This document shows positions 1 through 8,758 of a DNA stretch of 64,000 nt, piece by piece. How positions within the stretch are numbered: position 1 is the stretch's first letter; the number at the start of each line of letters is the position of its first letter. The position numbers and the translations under genes were made by a program. The DNA lies in the NCBI RefSeq assembly GCF_018595675.2, contig NZ_CP092333.1, forward strand, positions 1,636,001 to 1,700,000. Direction: 5' to 3'. Below the pieces are notes generated by a model, which was not told the origin of the DNA, did no database searches, and worked only from the letters and a program-made list of their open reading frames with translations. This stretch comes from Flavihumibacter fluvii (GTDB lineage: Bacteria > Bacteroidota > Bacteroidia > Chitinophagales > Chitinophagaceae).

Positions 1-169
1 GCGAATCGTTAATCCCGCTCATAAGTCATTTTACCTGATGCCACACAGACTGCGGATAGATTTCCTTGAACCCATCGAGGTAGGTGAAAACGATACTGTT
101 GAAAGCCTGAAGGAGAAGGTGTTTGTGGTGATGTGGGAGCATTATGTGGCGGTGAACGGTAAACAGTGA
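1..169 (+). CDS. PlsC-like acyltransferase, C-terminal end (partial)
   Basis: The window opens inside this gene. Frame 2 reads 55 residues to the TGA at 167-169. The segment RLRIDFLEPI followed by an acidic stretch and ESLKEKVFVVMWEHY resembles the C-terminus of 1-acyl-sn-glycerol-3-phosphate acyltransferases, which acylate lysophosphatidate at the inner membrane. The catalytic HX4D box would lie upstream and outside the window, so the family call rests on the tail alone. The last residues (VNGKQ) and the stop codon are encoded by a heptamer array (151-185), so the original C-terminus was probably changed when the array arose. Moderately sure of the family, sure that it is a real coding end. 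Confidence 0.55.
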   Translation, partial: RIVNPAHKSFYLMPHRLRIDFLEPIEVGENDTVESLKEKVFVVMWEHYVAVNGKQ

Positions 170-185
170 ACGGTAAACGGTGAAT
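151..185 (+). repeat. Heptamer array, left arm of locus A
   Basis: Five consecutive 7-bp units of the GGTRAAC family. With a=GGTGAAC, b=GGTAAAC and c=AGTGAAC the order is a-b-c-b, then a decayed GGTGAAT. The reverse-complement counterpart is at 622-649 and a four-helix-bundle gene lies between. The array contains the stop codon of the upstream acyltransferase fragment. Positions 151-180 are identical to the reverse complement of 11782-11811. Confidence 0.9.
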
Positions 186-196
186 TGTAACCATAG

Positions 197-565
197 TCAA
201 CGCATATAAGATTCAATTTTTACCTTTTTCAATAATCCATGCAATAATCTTGAAATCCTTTCAAGCTTATTGGACAAATCAATAAGCGTTGCTTCGTCAA
301 AATATCCTATGGATTGTGAAATCATCAACAAAGTATCTAACTCACTTAATGAGCCCATGGAAATGGTCAGAAAATGATGAAATTCCTTTTTTGATTGCCT
401 GCCAGCTCCTTCAGAAATATTTGCCGGAATAGAAACTGCCGCCCTTCGGATTTGAGAAATTATGCCAAACTTTTCTGATGAAGGAAATTGTGCAGTTAGG
501 ATATAAAGTTCCTTAACCAATAGAAAGCTCACCTTCCATACTTCCAGATTTTGATGCGGTTTCAT
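197..565 (-). CDS. Four-helix-bundle protein (23S rRNA IVS / Avd-like)
   Basis: 122 residues from the ATG at 565. The open frame runs further upstream to a GTG inside the heptamer array, but the family normally starts with MKPHxNLxVWK, as here. Family hallmarks are the VWKVSFLLVKELY helix, SQIRRAAVSIPANISEGAGR near residues 43-62, and GSLSELDTLL near 75-85. This is the four-helix-bundle family found in 23S rRNA intervening sequences. Avd of diversity-generating retroelements has the same fold and binds nucleic acid. Biochemical function is unknown for most members. The gene is intact and is framed by inverted heptamer arrays ending 12 bp and starting 57 bp away. No reverse transcriptase or rRNA is nearby, so neither the DGR nor the IVS role applies directly. 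Confidence 0.85.
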   Translation of the reverse strand: MKPHQNLEVWKVSFLLVKELYILTAQFPSSEKFGIISQIRRAAVSIPANISEGAGRQSKKEFHHFLTISMGSLSELDTLLMISQSIGYFDEATLIDLSNKLERISRLLHGLLKKVKIESYMR

Positions 566-621
566 TCCCCAATTTACAAAGCAAGAACACCTCAAAAAAG
601 CGTTAATACACGGAATCCACC

Positions 622-649
622 GTTCACCGTTCACCGTTCACCGTTTACC
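622..649 (-). repeat. Heptamer array, right arm of locus A (inverted)
   Basis: Four units read GTTCACC three times and then GTTTACC on the plus strand, the reverse complement of the GGTRAAC family seen at 151-185. Together the two arms bracket the four-helix-bundle gene in a 499-bp unit. The unit fits between the acyltransferase end and the stop codon of lptD at 656-658. Confidence 0.9.
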
Positions 650-655
650 ATCGGC

Positions 656-3352
656 TTACTGCGTATAAAAATACTTACTCCTGTTTATCTTCAAATCCCG
701 CAACATTCCAGATTTCGGATTGATCGTAATGTTGAATGACCTGTACAGGCCAACAGGAGTAATGTTGATACCCAATTGCCAGCAGTGTAATTCGCGGCTA
801 AGGAACATCGTTAGTTGCTGGAGGTTGGAGCCACGGAAATCATAAAAAGTATTGGCACCCACTTTCCATTTGGGCGTAAGGTTGAAATCACCACTCACAT
901 TAATACTGGAGGTGATCCGGGTGGTGAAACCGGAATAGTCTGTTTTGGGGGTTGTGGAAAAACTTAAGGAATAGGAAAGATTTACAGACCAGGGAATATT
1001 AAAATCGGCAAATTCAGCCGGATTATTACGTACGTAATCGAGCTGCGCCTGCTGCTCTTCCAATGTCATCGGCAACTGCCCGTTATTCGTCAGGTATTCC
1101 TGGGTGGCTGAGGCCTCCTCTTTCTTATCTGATTTTTTGCTCCTGAATGAGGTAGAGATAGCAATATTGCCGGTAACGATCTTTCCCAATTTGAATTTGT
1201 CATGTTCCCATACAAATTCATTTATAGGATAACCATATTGATCCGTTTTATAGGGATTCAGCACGCCACCGGCTGTAATATTCACTTTCTCAAATAATGT
1301 ACTCCGGATATACAGGGAGATTGGTTCCAGTTTCATGGAATCTTTCAGGAAATTATAACTGGTCGACAATCCAAATCCATCCAAAAGCCGCACTTTCTTA
1401 AGGCCACCATCCGTTACCGTATCCGTTTTGGATTTCACCTTCATCTCAAGGTTATTATCCAGGTTGAAACTCATTCCGCCAAATTGCCCTTCCCCATAGG
1501 CGCCATATAGACTGCCCGCATATTTACTGGCGCGGAGGGTCCGCCCGTTTTTATCCACCTGGGTCGTATAGTAGTCTTTGCTGTTCAAATCGGGTTTATA
1601 ACTGGCGGATATGGATGGCCGGACCACATGCCGGATAGCCCTGACCTTGCTATTGGGACCGAATTTGTTGAACAGCCCAAAAATTGCCGTGTTAAGCCCG
1701 ATATTAAAGGAGATATCCCTTGCTGTAAAAAAACCTTTATTGTAAAATGAATCCACTTTTTCGGTAGTTGGATTCCAGGCCCGGGTAAACTGCTTGCCGT
1801 ACCATTTTTCTGAATAAGAAAATCCGGGGGCTACCTGGATCGGTCCCAAAGAAGGTAATGCCAGGGTTATCGGGATATTGTGCTGAGCACCCCACTGCAT
1901 GGTATCGAGTAAGGTGTTGAATGAAACAGTCGTATCATTAAAGGCCACCTGGTTCCTGAATTGGGTATTCAGGCCAATGCCCAGCTTCTCATACCATTTG
2001 GGTTCACCCACAAACTCCTTTTGTTGAAAGGGGTAAAAATTATTCACGGTAAAGGAACCATCTGGCAGCCGAACATGGAATTCCCGGGAAACACTATTCT
2101 GGTCGTGGCCTGCACTCAGGCTCAGGTTGTATTTATTGCTCCAGTTCTTGGTGTAGGTAATGGAGGAGTACAACTGGTTATTAAAATTGACAGAAGGATT
2201 CTGCGAGTTGTACTGGTTATACTGACTGGAACCCGCATTCACACTGGCCTGGAATGAAGTCCCCGGCCGCGCCTTGGCATCCACCATATGGCTCCACTGG
2301 ATATTGAAACTTTTGCTCGTTTCGTATTCCTTTTTGGGATCATTACTCAACATGCGAGTATGCTGGTAAGCCAGGTTCATCCGGCCAGAGTACCGGTACC
2401 GTTTTCGGTAGGTGGGTGTAAGGGTGGCCCGCCAGCCACCGTAGGAATAAATATCACCCCGCACCATCATATCAAACATATCGTTGAGCACTTTATAATA
2501 ACCCAGGCCTTCCAATCCCAATCCAAATTGTTCATTGGCCGTAAACTGCGGGGGTAAAATGCCCGAATGCCGTCCCTGTGCTAAGGGAAAGAACCCAAAG
2601 GGTAAATAAATGGGTACGGGAACACCTTCAAATTCTGCATGGAGCGGACCACTCACAGCCAATTTTTTATTCACCAGTTTCATTTTCTTGGTGCGGAAAG
2701 CAAAGTGTGGTGTATCGAGGTTGCAGGTGGTGAAGCGCCCCTTATAGGCAAAGAAATCGGTGAGGTTGATTTTTTTGATCCGTTCACCATACACATACAT
2801 TTCACCCTGTTGGGTAAACGTGCTTTTGGTGATTCCCTTTTGTGTTTTAAAATTATAGGTGATGGAATCCGCATCCATATTACTTTCCCCCTGCACAAAA
2901 TGGGGCTTGCCGACCTGCCTGCCCAATGTATCCAGTGTATAGGTGGCCACCACCATCTGGGTGGGCTGGTCCAGCTCTATCTTATATGCCGTGAGGTCGA
3001 GGTCCTGGTATTTGGTGGTCGCAGTATTGTAAAGTGTGATTTTTTTGGTGGTCATATCCAGCACCATGGAATCAGAAGCGGAATAAGCAACCGGACCATC
3101 CAATGAATCTTTTGAAACTTTAACATTTAAGGTATCGGTCCTTTGGTAGGTCCGGATTGTTGTATCTGTGGGCTTTACTGGTATGGTATCTGCGCGAATA
3201 GGGATTGTATCAGCCTGAACAGTTGTTAACTGCTTGTAAAAAAAGGGCGAATCGTAATAATTCGCTGAAGATAAGAGCGTTAAAGTGCAAAGGAGCAGCG
3301 TAAAAAGCCCAATCGAACTGTATTTTAAACTAAATTTGCCGCCGTGATTCAT
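656..3352 (-). CDS. lptD: LptD-like LPS assembly outer-membrane protein
   Basis: About 898 residues if started at the ATG at 3352, which gives a clean signal peptide (SIGLFTLLLCTLTLLSS). The frame stays open to 3418, but that start overlaps the divergent amidase and adds no export signal. The N-terminal third has the LptA/OstA-like jellyroll (MYVYGERIKKINLTDFFAYKG). It is followed by the region with PHFAFRTKKMKL and the proline-rich VPVPIYLPFGFFPL seen in LptD proteins, then a long aromatic beta-barrel. LptD inserts lipopolysaccharide in the outer leaflet of the outer membrane together with LptE. It sits next to MCE and OstA-like genes that are also concerned with lipid transport. Convergent with the heptamer-flanked element. 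Confidence 0.8.
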   Translation of the reverse strand: MNHGGKFSLKYSSIGLFTLLLCTLTLLSSANYYDSPFFYKQLTTVQADTIPIRADTIPVKPTDTTIRTYQRTDTLNVKVSKDSLDGPVAYSASDSMVLDMTTKKITLYNTATTKYQDLDLTAYKIELDQPTQMVVATYTLDTLGRQVGKPHFVQGESNMDADSITYNFKTQKGITKSTFTQQGEMYVYGERIKKINLTDFFAYKGRFTTCNLDTPHFAFRTKKMKLVNKKLAVSGPLHAEFEGVPVPIYLPFGFFPLAQGRHSGILPPQFTANEQFGLGLEGLGYYKVLNDMFDMMVRGDIYSYGGWRATLTPTYRKRYRYSGRMNLAYQHTRMLSNDPKKEYETSKSFNIQWSHMVDAKARPGTSFQASVNAGSSQYNQYNSQNPSVNFNNQLYSSITYTKNWSNKYNLSLSAGHDQNSVSREFHVRLPDGSFTVNNFYPFQQKEFVGEPKWYEKLGIGLNTQFRNQVAFNDTTVSFNTLLDTMQWGAQHNIPITLALPSLGPIQVAPGFSYSEKWYGKQFTRAWNPTTEKVDSFYNKGFFTARDISFNIGLNTAIFGLFNKFGPNSKVRAIRHVVRPSISASYKPDLNSKDYYTTQVDKNGRTLRASKYAGSLYGAYGEGQFGGMSFNLDNNLEMKVKSKTDTVTDGGLKKVRLLDGFGLSTSYNFLKDSMKLEPISLYIRSTLFEKVNITAGGVLNPYKTDQYGYPINEFVWEHDKFKLGKIVTGNIAISTSFRSKKSDKKEEASATQEYLTNNGQLPMTLEEQQAQLDYVRNNPAEFADFNIPWSVNLSYSLSFSTTPKTDYSGFTTRITSSINVSGDFNLTPKWKVGANTFYDFRGSNLQQLTMFLSRELHCWQLGINITPVGLYRSFNITINPKSGMLRDLKINRSKYFYTQ

Positions 3353-3367
3353 ATTATTGAATGGGGG

Positions 3368-3375
3368 CAAAAATA
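3368..3375 (-). promoter_or_regulatory. Candidate -7 box for lptD
   Basis: On the minus strand this reads TATTTTTG, an exact match to the Bacteroidota TAnnTTTG -7 element, 15 bp upstream of the chosen lptD ATG (3352). No clear TTG -33 element is visible at the usual spacing. It supports the shorter lptD start, since the longer frame would begin upstream of this box. Confidence 0.4.
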
Positions 3376-3435
3376 GTGATTCGGACTTTAATACGTTGTG
3401 AAGAAACTTAAATGCCATTAATCAAAGGATATCTT

Positions 3436-4416
3436 ATGTTGAAAAAGCTGAAGACTAATCTACCTATACTCTTTGCTGCGGGCTGTTTGCTAATCTTATC
3501 ACAATCCATTTTTGCGCAGAAGAATGTCATTCGCACGGTGATCATCGATCCGGGTCATGGTGGCATTGATCCCGGAGCCAGGGGGTTGATTTCAACTGAA
3601 GCTGAAGTGGCTTTGCAGATCAGCCTTAAACTGGGTAAGGCTTTTGAAAAGGAGTTTCCAAATATCAAATTAATTTATACCCGCACTACCGATGATTTAC
3701 CAGGCGGCGCAACCAATGTGCGGCAAGGCCTGGTGAATCGTGCCAATATGGCCAACGAAGCCAAAGGCGATCTTTTTATAGCCATCCACTTGAATGCAAC
3801 CGGACAAAAAGCAGGCGGATGGTATGCAAAAAAAATTGTGGGCTACAAACCTAAAGTGGTTTATACGGGTACAGGTAAACGCCGCAGAAAAAAGAATATA
3901 CAACAACCTATTTATGAATCCTACTATGTAAAGAACACCCGTGTGGGAACGGAAACCTATATCTGGGCGGCCGACAGAAGCGATGAGAAGAGCGAAAATG
4001 TGGTATTAGGAGGTGAAGAAGGCGGAGAAGATGAGCCGGTTGATGATCCTGGTAATGTTCTCGACCTGAATTCCCCCGAGGCAAAGATCAGGGCCCAGTT
4101 GTATACCAAATATTTCTTCCGGAATTCAGCCCTGCTGGCCTCTATGGTGGAAGATGAGTTTGGGAAAGCGGGCCGGCAGAGTTTCGGCGTAAAACAAAGG
4201 AACAATAAAGGCATTTGGGTGTTACAGGCCACAGGGATGCCCAGTATCCTGGTGGAAACCGGTTTCATAACCAATAAGGAAGAAGAGGAATACCTCAATA
4301 GTGAACAGGGCCAGGAAGAGGTGGTTGAAAATATTATGGGAGCCTTCAGGCGTTATAAGCAGGAACTGGAAGCCAGCCGGCACAATACCAATACCAAGGC
4401 ACCTGCCGGAAAATAA
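3436..4416 (+). CDS. N-acetylmuramoyl-L-alanine amidase (Amidase_3)
   Basis: 326 residues from the ATG at 3436, which opens directly into a signal peptide ending at SIFAQ. The frame extends upstream to 3412 but that overlaps the opposite lptD frame. Zinc amidase motifs are present in order: VIIDPGHGGIDPGARG (first His), the early Glu in STEAEVAL, FIAIHLNA (second His) and ILVETGFITN (catalytic Glu). A long, charged insert between the second His and the C-terminal lobe (around residues 125-215, rich in Lys then Glu/Gly) is typical of larger Bacteroidota AmiC-like enzymes and could be regulatory. It cleaves the amide between muramic acid and the stem peptide in the periplasm. It is followed by the MCE gene after 45 bp. 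Confidence 0.9.
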   Translation: MLKKLKTNLPILFAAGCLLILSQSIFAQKNVIRTVIIDPGHGGIDPGARGLISTEAEVALQISLKLGKAFEKEFPNIKLIYTRTTDDLPGGATNVRQGLVNRANMANEAKGDLFIAIHLNATGQKAGGWYAKKIVGYKPKVVYTGTGKRRRKKNIQQPIYESYYVKNTRVGTETYIWAADRSDEKSENVVLGGEEGGEDEPVDDPGNVLDLNSPEAKIRAQLYTKYFFRNSALLASMVEDEFGKAGRQSFGVKQRNNKGIWVLQATGMPSILVETGFITNKEEEEYLNSEQGQEEVVENIMGAFRRYKQELEASRHNTNTKAPAGK

Positions 4417-4461
4417 TTTTATACATTTGAGCTGACCTTATCAACATTAAAAATCAACCGG

Positions 4462-5460
4462 ATGAAAATTTCTAATGAAACCAAGATCGGCATTCTCGCA
4501 GTTGTATCCATAACCATATTAATCCTTGGCTTCAATTTCCTGAAAGGCAAAAACCTCTTCGAAAAAAATGATAAGATCTATGCTATTTTCCCAAAGGTGA
4601 CCGGGCTACTGGGCTCCAACCCGGTTCTGGTCAATGGCCTGCAGGTGGGCATGGTATCCAATATCCATGAACGCAGCCGCAACCTGTCTGATGGTATTGT
4701 GGTAACCATTAACCTGGCCCGCGATGTAGATATCCCTAAAAACTCTGTAGCAGTGATCAGTTCTGAATTATTGGGAACTGCCTCCCTGGTCATAGAACCG
4801 GGTGATGCGGCCGAATTCCTGCAGGACGGCGACACTTTACGCAGTCGGGTAAAAGCAGGTTTGCTGGATGATGTGTCAGCCAGCCTTAACCCCGCTTTAA
4901 AATCGCTGGACGGCACATTGCAGTCTATGGATTCCCTCATCCAGGTGGCTGGCACCTATTTTGATCCTGCCACCAAAAACAATTTCCAAAAGATCTTTGC
5001 CAACCTGGGTGCTGCATCTGCATCCCTCAATACCCTCATTGCTTCACAAAACAGCAGCCTCAATAAAACACTTTCGCATGTGAACAGTATCACAGGCAAT
5101 CTAGACAGCAATAAAAGCAAGATCAACAATACCCTCTCCAACCTCGAAACCACCAGCAGTAAACTGGCTGACCTGAAACTGGAGGAGACTATCTCCAATT
5201 TAAATAAAACCGTTGCCGGGCTAAATGGTGTTCTGGAGAAAGCCAATCAAAAGGATGGAACAATCGGGCTGCTGCTGAATGATAAAAAATTATACAATAA
5301 CCTGGAAAATACTTCCCGCAGCCTGAATATCCTGCTCGACGACCTTCGGGTGCATCCTAAACGATATGTCAACGTTTCTGTATTCGGCAAGAAAGACAAA
5401 TCCACTCCCCTGACGGCCCCCCTTGCGCAGGATTCCACTGTAAAAGTCCCCAACCCATAA
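4462..5460 (+). CDS. MCE/MlaD-family lipid transport protein
   Basis: 332 residues. One N-terminal membrane anchor (about residues 8-27) is followed by a single MCE domain (about 38-115, with VNGLQVGMVSNI and SSELLGTASLVIEPGD). The C-terminal 200 residues are helical and rich in Asn/Ser/Leu. MCE proteins anchored in the inner membrane form hexameric rings that carry phospholipid between membranes. The MlaE/MlaF ABC partners are not in this window, so its permease is either encoded elsewhere or this copy works alone. It sits 3 bp before the OstA-like gene, so the two are probably co-transcribed and linked to outer-membrane lipid homeostasis. Confidence 0.85.
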   Translation: MKISNETKIGILAVVSITILILGFNFLKGKNLFEKNDKIYAIFPKVTGLLGSNPVLVNGLQVGMVSNIHERSRNLSDGIVVTINLARDVDIPKNSVAVISSELLGTASLVIEPGDAAEFLQDGDTLRSRVKAGLLDDVSASLNPALKSLDGTLQSMDSLIQVAGTYFDPATKNNFQKIFANLGAASASLNTLIASQNSSLNKTLSHVNSITGNLDSNKSKINNTLSNLETTSSKLADLKLEETISNLNKTVAGLNGVLEKANQKDGTIGLLLNDKKLYNNLENTSRSLNILLDDLRVHPKRYVNVSVFGKKDKSTPLTAPLAQDSTVKVPNP

Positions 5461-5463
5461 ATA

Positions 5464-7134
5464 ATGAGGATTACCGGTTTTGTGCTGTTGTTATTTGCGG
5501 TGTTGCTTTCACCATCCCTGCTCCGGGGGCAGGTTACCCTGATGGCATCAAACGATACCAGCCAGGTCGTACTGATCAAACACGCCGACCGTTTACGCTA
5601 TGAAAAGAAGGATTCCGCTACTGAATTGCAGATGCTGGCCGGACATGTTTTCCTGCAACAGGAGAATACCAGATTCTATTGCGACAGCGCCATTATAGAC
5701 CGTAAGACCGGTATCGTAGAGGCCTTCGGTAAAGTGCATATCAACGATGCCGATAGCATCCATACCTATTCAGATTACCTGATATATTATTCCGATACAC
5801 GAAAAGCCTTCCTGAAAAAAAATGTAAAACTCACAGATGGCAAAGGCGTGCTAACCACTAACGATCTGGAATATGATACCGATACCAAGATCGGCATTTA
5901 TACCAATGGGGGTAAAGTGGTGCGGGACAAGACCGTGCTCACGAGCCAGGAAGCCACGTATTACGGCGACATGAAGGATGTTTATTTTAAGCACAATGTG
6001 AAGATGCGCGATCCGCAATATGACCTTGATACCGATTCCCTGTTGTACAATACCGATTCGCAGATCGCTACTTTTATTACGCAAACCCATATCAAAGCCG
6101 ATTCTGGGCGCAGGGATGTTGTAACCTCAGAAGGTTATTACGACCTTAAAAATAAAAATGCCAAATTTGGCCGCAGGCCCATTATAAAAGACGGCAGCAC
6201 CGTGGTTACCGGTGAAGAGGTTGGATTTGATGATGTAACGGGCGAAAGTTATGCCCGTGGAAATGCCGTGTTCCGCGATACAGCACAGGGTATCTCGATC
6301 CTGGCCAATGACCTTAAAGCTTCTAAGAAATCCAATACCATCCAGGCGACCCAGCATCCCCTGATGATCATACAACAGGAAAAAGATTCCATCTATGTTA
6401 CTGCGGATACCCTGTATTCAGCCCGGTTGACAGATATGAAGGGATTTCAGCGGACCTTCCTGCCCGGGGATAACCAGGGCGAAGTCAGTGACAGCCTCCG
6501 CGTTGATAGTTCAACGCAACCAATAACGATCGATGCAACGGATACCACTAATCGAAACAGGTATATCCAGGCCTACCACCATGTGCGTATCTTCTCCGAT
6601 TCCCTTCAGGCGGTTTGTGACAGTCTCTTTTATTCCGGGGTTGATTCCGTTTTCCGTTTGTTCCAGAACCCAATTGCCTGGGCCAATGGCAGCCAGGTGA
6701 CCGGCGATACGCTTTACCTCTACACCCTTAATAAGAAACCCAAAAGGATACAGGTGTATGAAAATGCCCTGGTGATCAATCAAACCCATGAAGGATATTT
6801 TAACCAGTTGAAAGGCAATACCATCAACGGTTATTTTATTGATGGCAATATGGATTATATAAGGGCCAATGGTTCTGCAGAAAGTATTTATTATGCGCAG
6901 GATGAAGACAGTGCCTATGCCGGTGTGAACCGGTCCACAGCCAATATCATAGATATGTATTTTAGCAGGCAGGAGCTTAACCGCGTAGTCTTCCGCAGTG
7001 AGGTCAATGGCAAAATGTCGCCTTTCAGACAGGTAAACCATGATGAAATGCGCCTGCGTGGGTTTATGTGGCAGGATAACAGGCGACCGAAGACTAAATT
7101 TGAATTGTTCGAAGATCCTACACCAGCAGAATAA
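5464..7134 (+). CDS. OstA/LptA-like periplasmic protein
   Basis: 556 residues with a signal peptide (MRITGFVLLLFAVLLSPSLL, cleavage near residue 22). The mature part is a repetitive beta-rich jellyroll of the OstA-like class: ADRLRYEKKDSATELQMLAGHVFLQQ, then DSAIIDRKTGIVEAFGKVHI, and further repeats of the LptA type. It is longer than classical LptA (about 180 residues), as is usual in Bacteroidota. LptA proteins form the periplasmic bridge for lipopolysaccharide towards LptD, which is encoded 2 kb away on the other strand. Its start lies 3 bp after the MCE gene. Confidence 0.8.
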   Translation: MRITGFVLLLFAVLLSPSLLRGQVTLMASNDTSQVVLIKHADRLRYEKKDSATELQMLAGHVFLQQENTRFYCDSAIIDRKTGIVEAFGKVHINDADSIHTYSDYLIYYSDTRKAFLKKNVKLTDGKGVLTTNDLEYDTDTKIGIYTNGGKVVRDKTVLTSQEATYYGDMKDVYFKHNVKMRDPQYDLDTDSLLYNTDSQIATFITQTHIKADSGRRDVVTSEGYYDLKNKNAKFGRRPIIKDGSTVVTGEEVGFDDVTGESYARGNAVFRDTAQGISILANDLKASKKSNTIQATQHPLMIIQQEKDSIYVTADTLYSARLTDMKGFQRTFLPGDNQGEVSDSLRVDSSTQPITIDATDTTNRNRYIQAYHHVRIFSDSLQAVCDSLFYSGVDSVFRLFQNPIAWANGSQVTGDTLYLYTLNKKPKRIQVYENALVINQTHEGYFNQLKGNTINGYFIDGNMDYIRANGSAESIYYAQDEDSAYAGVNRSTANIIDMYFSRQELNRVVFRSEVNGKMSPFRQVNHDEMRLRGFMWQDNRRPKTKFELFEDPTPAE

Positions 7135-7140
7135 TTCTTT

Positions 7141-8325
7141 ATGGCAGCATTACCCCAAATCCGGCGCATCATCCGTAATACGGTGATCAGCCCGATACAG
7201 GAATTTATAAAAGACAGTCGTGCTGTAGGCATCACCCTGCTGGCCTGTACCCTTGTTTCCCTCCTGCTCGCCAATTCCAGCTGGTCTGCGGACTACCTTG
7301 AACTGGTGGAAAAGGAAATACAATTTCCAGTTGGCTTACAATTACCACATACCCTATTGCATTGGATCAATGATGGACTAATGGCATTGTTTTTCTTTTT
7401 GGTGGGTATGGAGATCAAAAGGGAATTGCTGATTGGTGAATTATCTTCCATCAAAAAAGCCAGTCTCCCTATCGCAGCAGCTATTGGTGGTATGTTGATG
7501 CCAGCCCTGATCTATTCGCTGTTCAATTATAACACCCCCTACCATTCCGGTTGGGGAATTCCCATGGCTACCGATATTGCCTTTTCATTGGGCGTTGCTT
7601 CCCTGCTGGGTTCCCGGGTTCCGGTGAGCCTCAAGATATTCCTGATGGCCCTGGCCATTATTGATGACCTGGGGGCGATATTAGTGATCGCTGTATTTTA
7701 TGGCGGCGCTATCCAATGGGTTTATTTACTGGCAGCTTCAGGTGTTGTTCTCTTATTGCTTACGCTGAATAAATTTAAGCTCCATACCTGGTGGGTGACG
7801 ATCCTGGGCGGATTACTGCTTTGGTACTGCATTTTTAATTCAGGCATCCATGCCACCATCGCCGGGGTTGTTATTGCCTTCCTGGTGCCGCTGGATCGTT
7901 TAAACCATTACGAGCACAGCTTGCATGATATCGTCAATTTCATCATACTCCCCTTGTTTGCCCTCGCTAACACAGCCATCATCATCCCAGGCAACCTGCT
8001 GGAATCTTTGACCTCATCATTGAGTTGGGGTGTACTGGCTGGATTGGTCATCGGGAAACCGTTAGGCATCACACTCTTTTCCTGGGCCACCATCAAATTG
8101 GGCTGGGGTGACCAACCTGCGGGAACCTCAATTATGCAGTTATTGGGGATTGGCGCCCTTGCCGGCATAGGCTTCACCATGTCGATCTTCATTACGATGC
8201 TGGCATTCACTGATGCCGAACACCAGGACATCGCCAAACTGGCCATCCTGATCGGTGCTGTAATATCCATTATAGCAGGCCTCGCCCTGCTCCAATTTGG
8301 CACCCGCCAGGTGCATAAGGAATAA
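7141..8325 (+). CDS. nhaA: Na+/H+ antiporter NhaA
   Basis: 394 residues, close to E. coli NhaA (388). It has about 12 hydrophobic segments. Diagnostic motifs are GMEIKRELLIGELSS, MATDIAFSLGVASLLG (the Asp matching E. coli D133) and ALAIIDDLGAILVIA (the paired Asp matching D163/D164 that bind sodium). The protein exchanges internal sodium for external protons at the inner membrane. It begins 6 bp after the OstA-like stop, so it may be carried on the same transcript although the functions differ. Confidence 0.95.
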   Translation: MAALPQIRRIIRNTVISPIQEFIKDSRAVGITLLACTLVSLLLANSSWSADYLELVEKEIQFPVGLQLPHTLLHWINDGLMALFFFLVGMEIKRELLIGELSSIKKASLPIAAAIGGMLMPALIYSLFNYNTPYHSGWGIPMATDIAFSLGVASLLGSRVPVSLKIFLMALAIIDDLGAILVIAVFYGGAIQWVYLLAASGVVLLLLTLNKFKLHTWWVTILGGLLLWYCIFNSGIHATIAGVVIAFLVPLDRLNHYEHSLHDIVNFIILPLFALANTAIIIPGNLLESLTSSLSWGVLAGLVIGKPLGITLFSWATIKLGWGDQPAGTSIMQLLGIGALAGIGFTMSIFITMLAFTDAEHQDIAKLAILIGAVISIIAGLALLQFGTRQVHKE

Positions 8326-8428
8326 CGCAAATTTTACCTGGGTTGGTTCCAGTCAGTATCCAGGCGGGGATATATTCAGGATGGGCAAATTGTGCCGCAA
8401 CTACTCCAAATCCAGTAATTTTAAGTAT

Positions 8429-8722
8429 ATGATACGCCACACAGTTGTCTTTAAATTAAAGTACCCAAAAGGATCAAAAGAAGAAAGTGAATTCCTGCTG
8501 GCAGCAGCAAAACTCTCAGCCATACCCGGCGTTTTGAAATTTGAATCCTTACGCCAGACCAGTTTGAAAAATGAATTTGATTTCGGCTTATCCATGGAAT
8601 TTGATGCCCAGCAGGACTATGACACCTATAACCTACATCCTGATCACACCGCCTTTATCCAAAACTATTGGCTGAATGGCGTCGACAAATTCCTTGAAAT
8701 TGATTATGTGCCTTTGAAATAG
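8429..8722 (+). CDS. Dabb (stress-responsive A/B barrel) protein
   Basis: 97 residues from the ATG at 8429. The open frame begins at 8297, but only the short form matches the family, which starts MIRHTVVFKLK. The N-terminal HTVVFKLKYP strand, the GVLKFESLRQTS segment and the closing HTAFIQNYWLNGVDKFLEIDYV are typical of dimeric alpha/beta-barrel Dabb proteins. Functions in this family vary (stress proteins, small cyclases, monooxygenase-like folds) and nothing here picks one. It stands alone downstream of nhaA, about 100 bp away. Confidence 0.75.
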   Translation: MIRHTVVFKLKYPKGSKEESEFLLAAAKLSAIPGVLKFESLRQTSLKNEFDFGLSMEFDAQQDYDTYNLHPDHTAFIQNYWLNGVDKFLEIDYVPLK

Positions 8723-8758
8723 TATTCCGTCCAAACCGGTAACTCCCATGTGTTCGGA

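Noticed and set aside
197-565. Diversity-generating retroelement
   Set aside because: The four-helix protein resembles Avd, but no reverse transcriptase, template repeat or variable repeat is near it.
2639-3106. Plus-strand open frames across lptD
   Set aside because: These are antisense shadows of a long, well-supported gene with no protein-like features.
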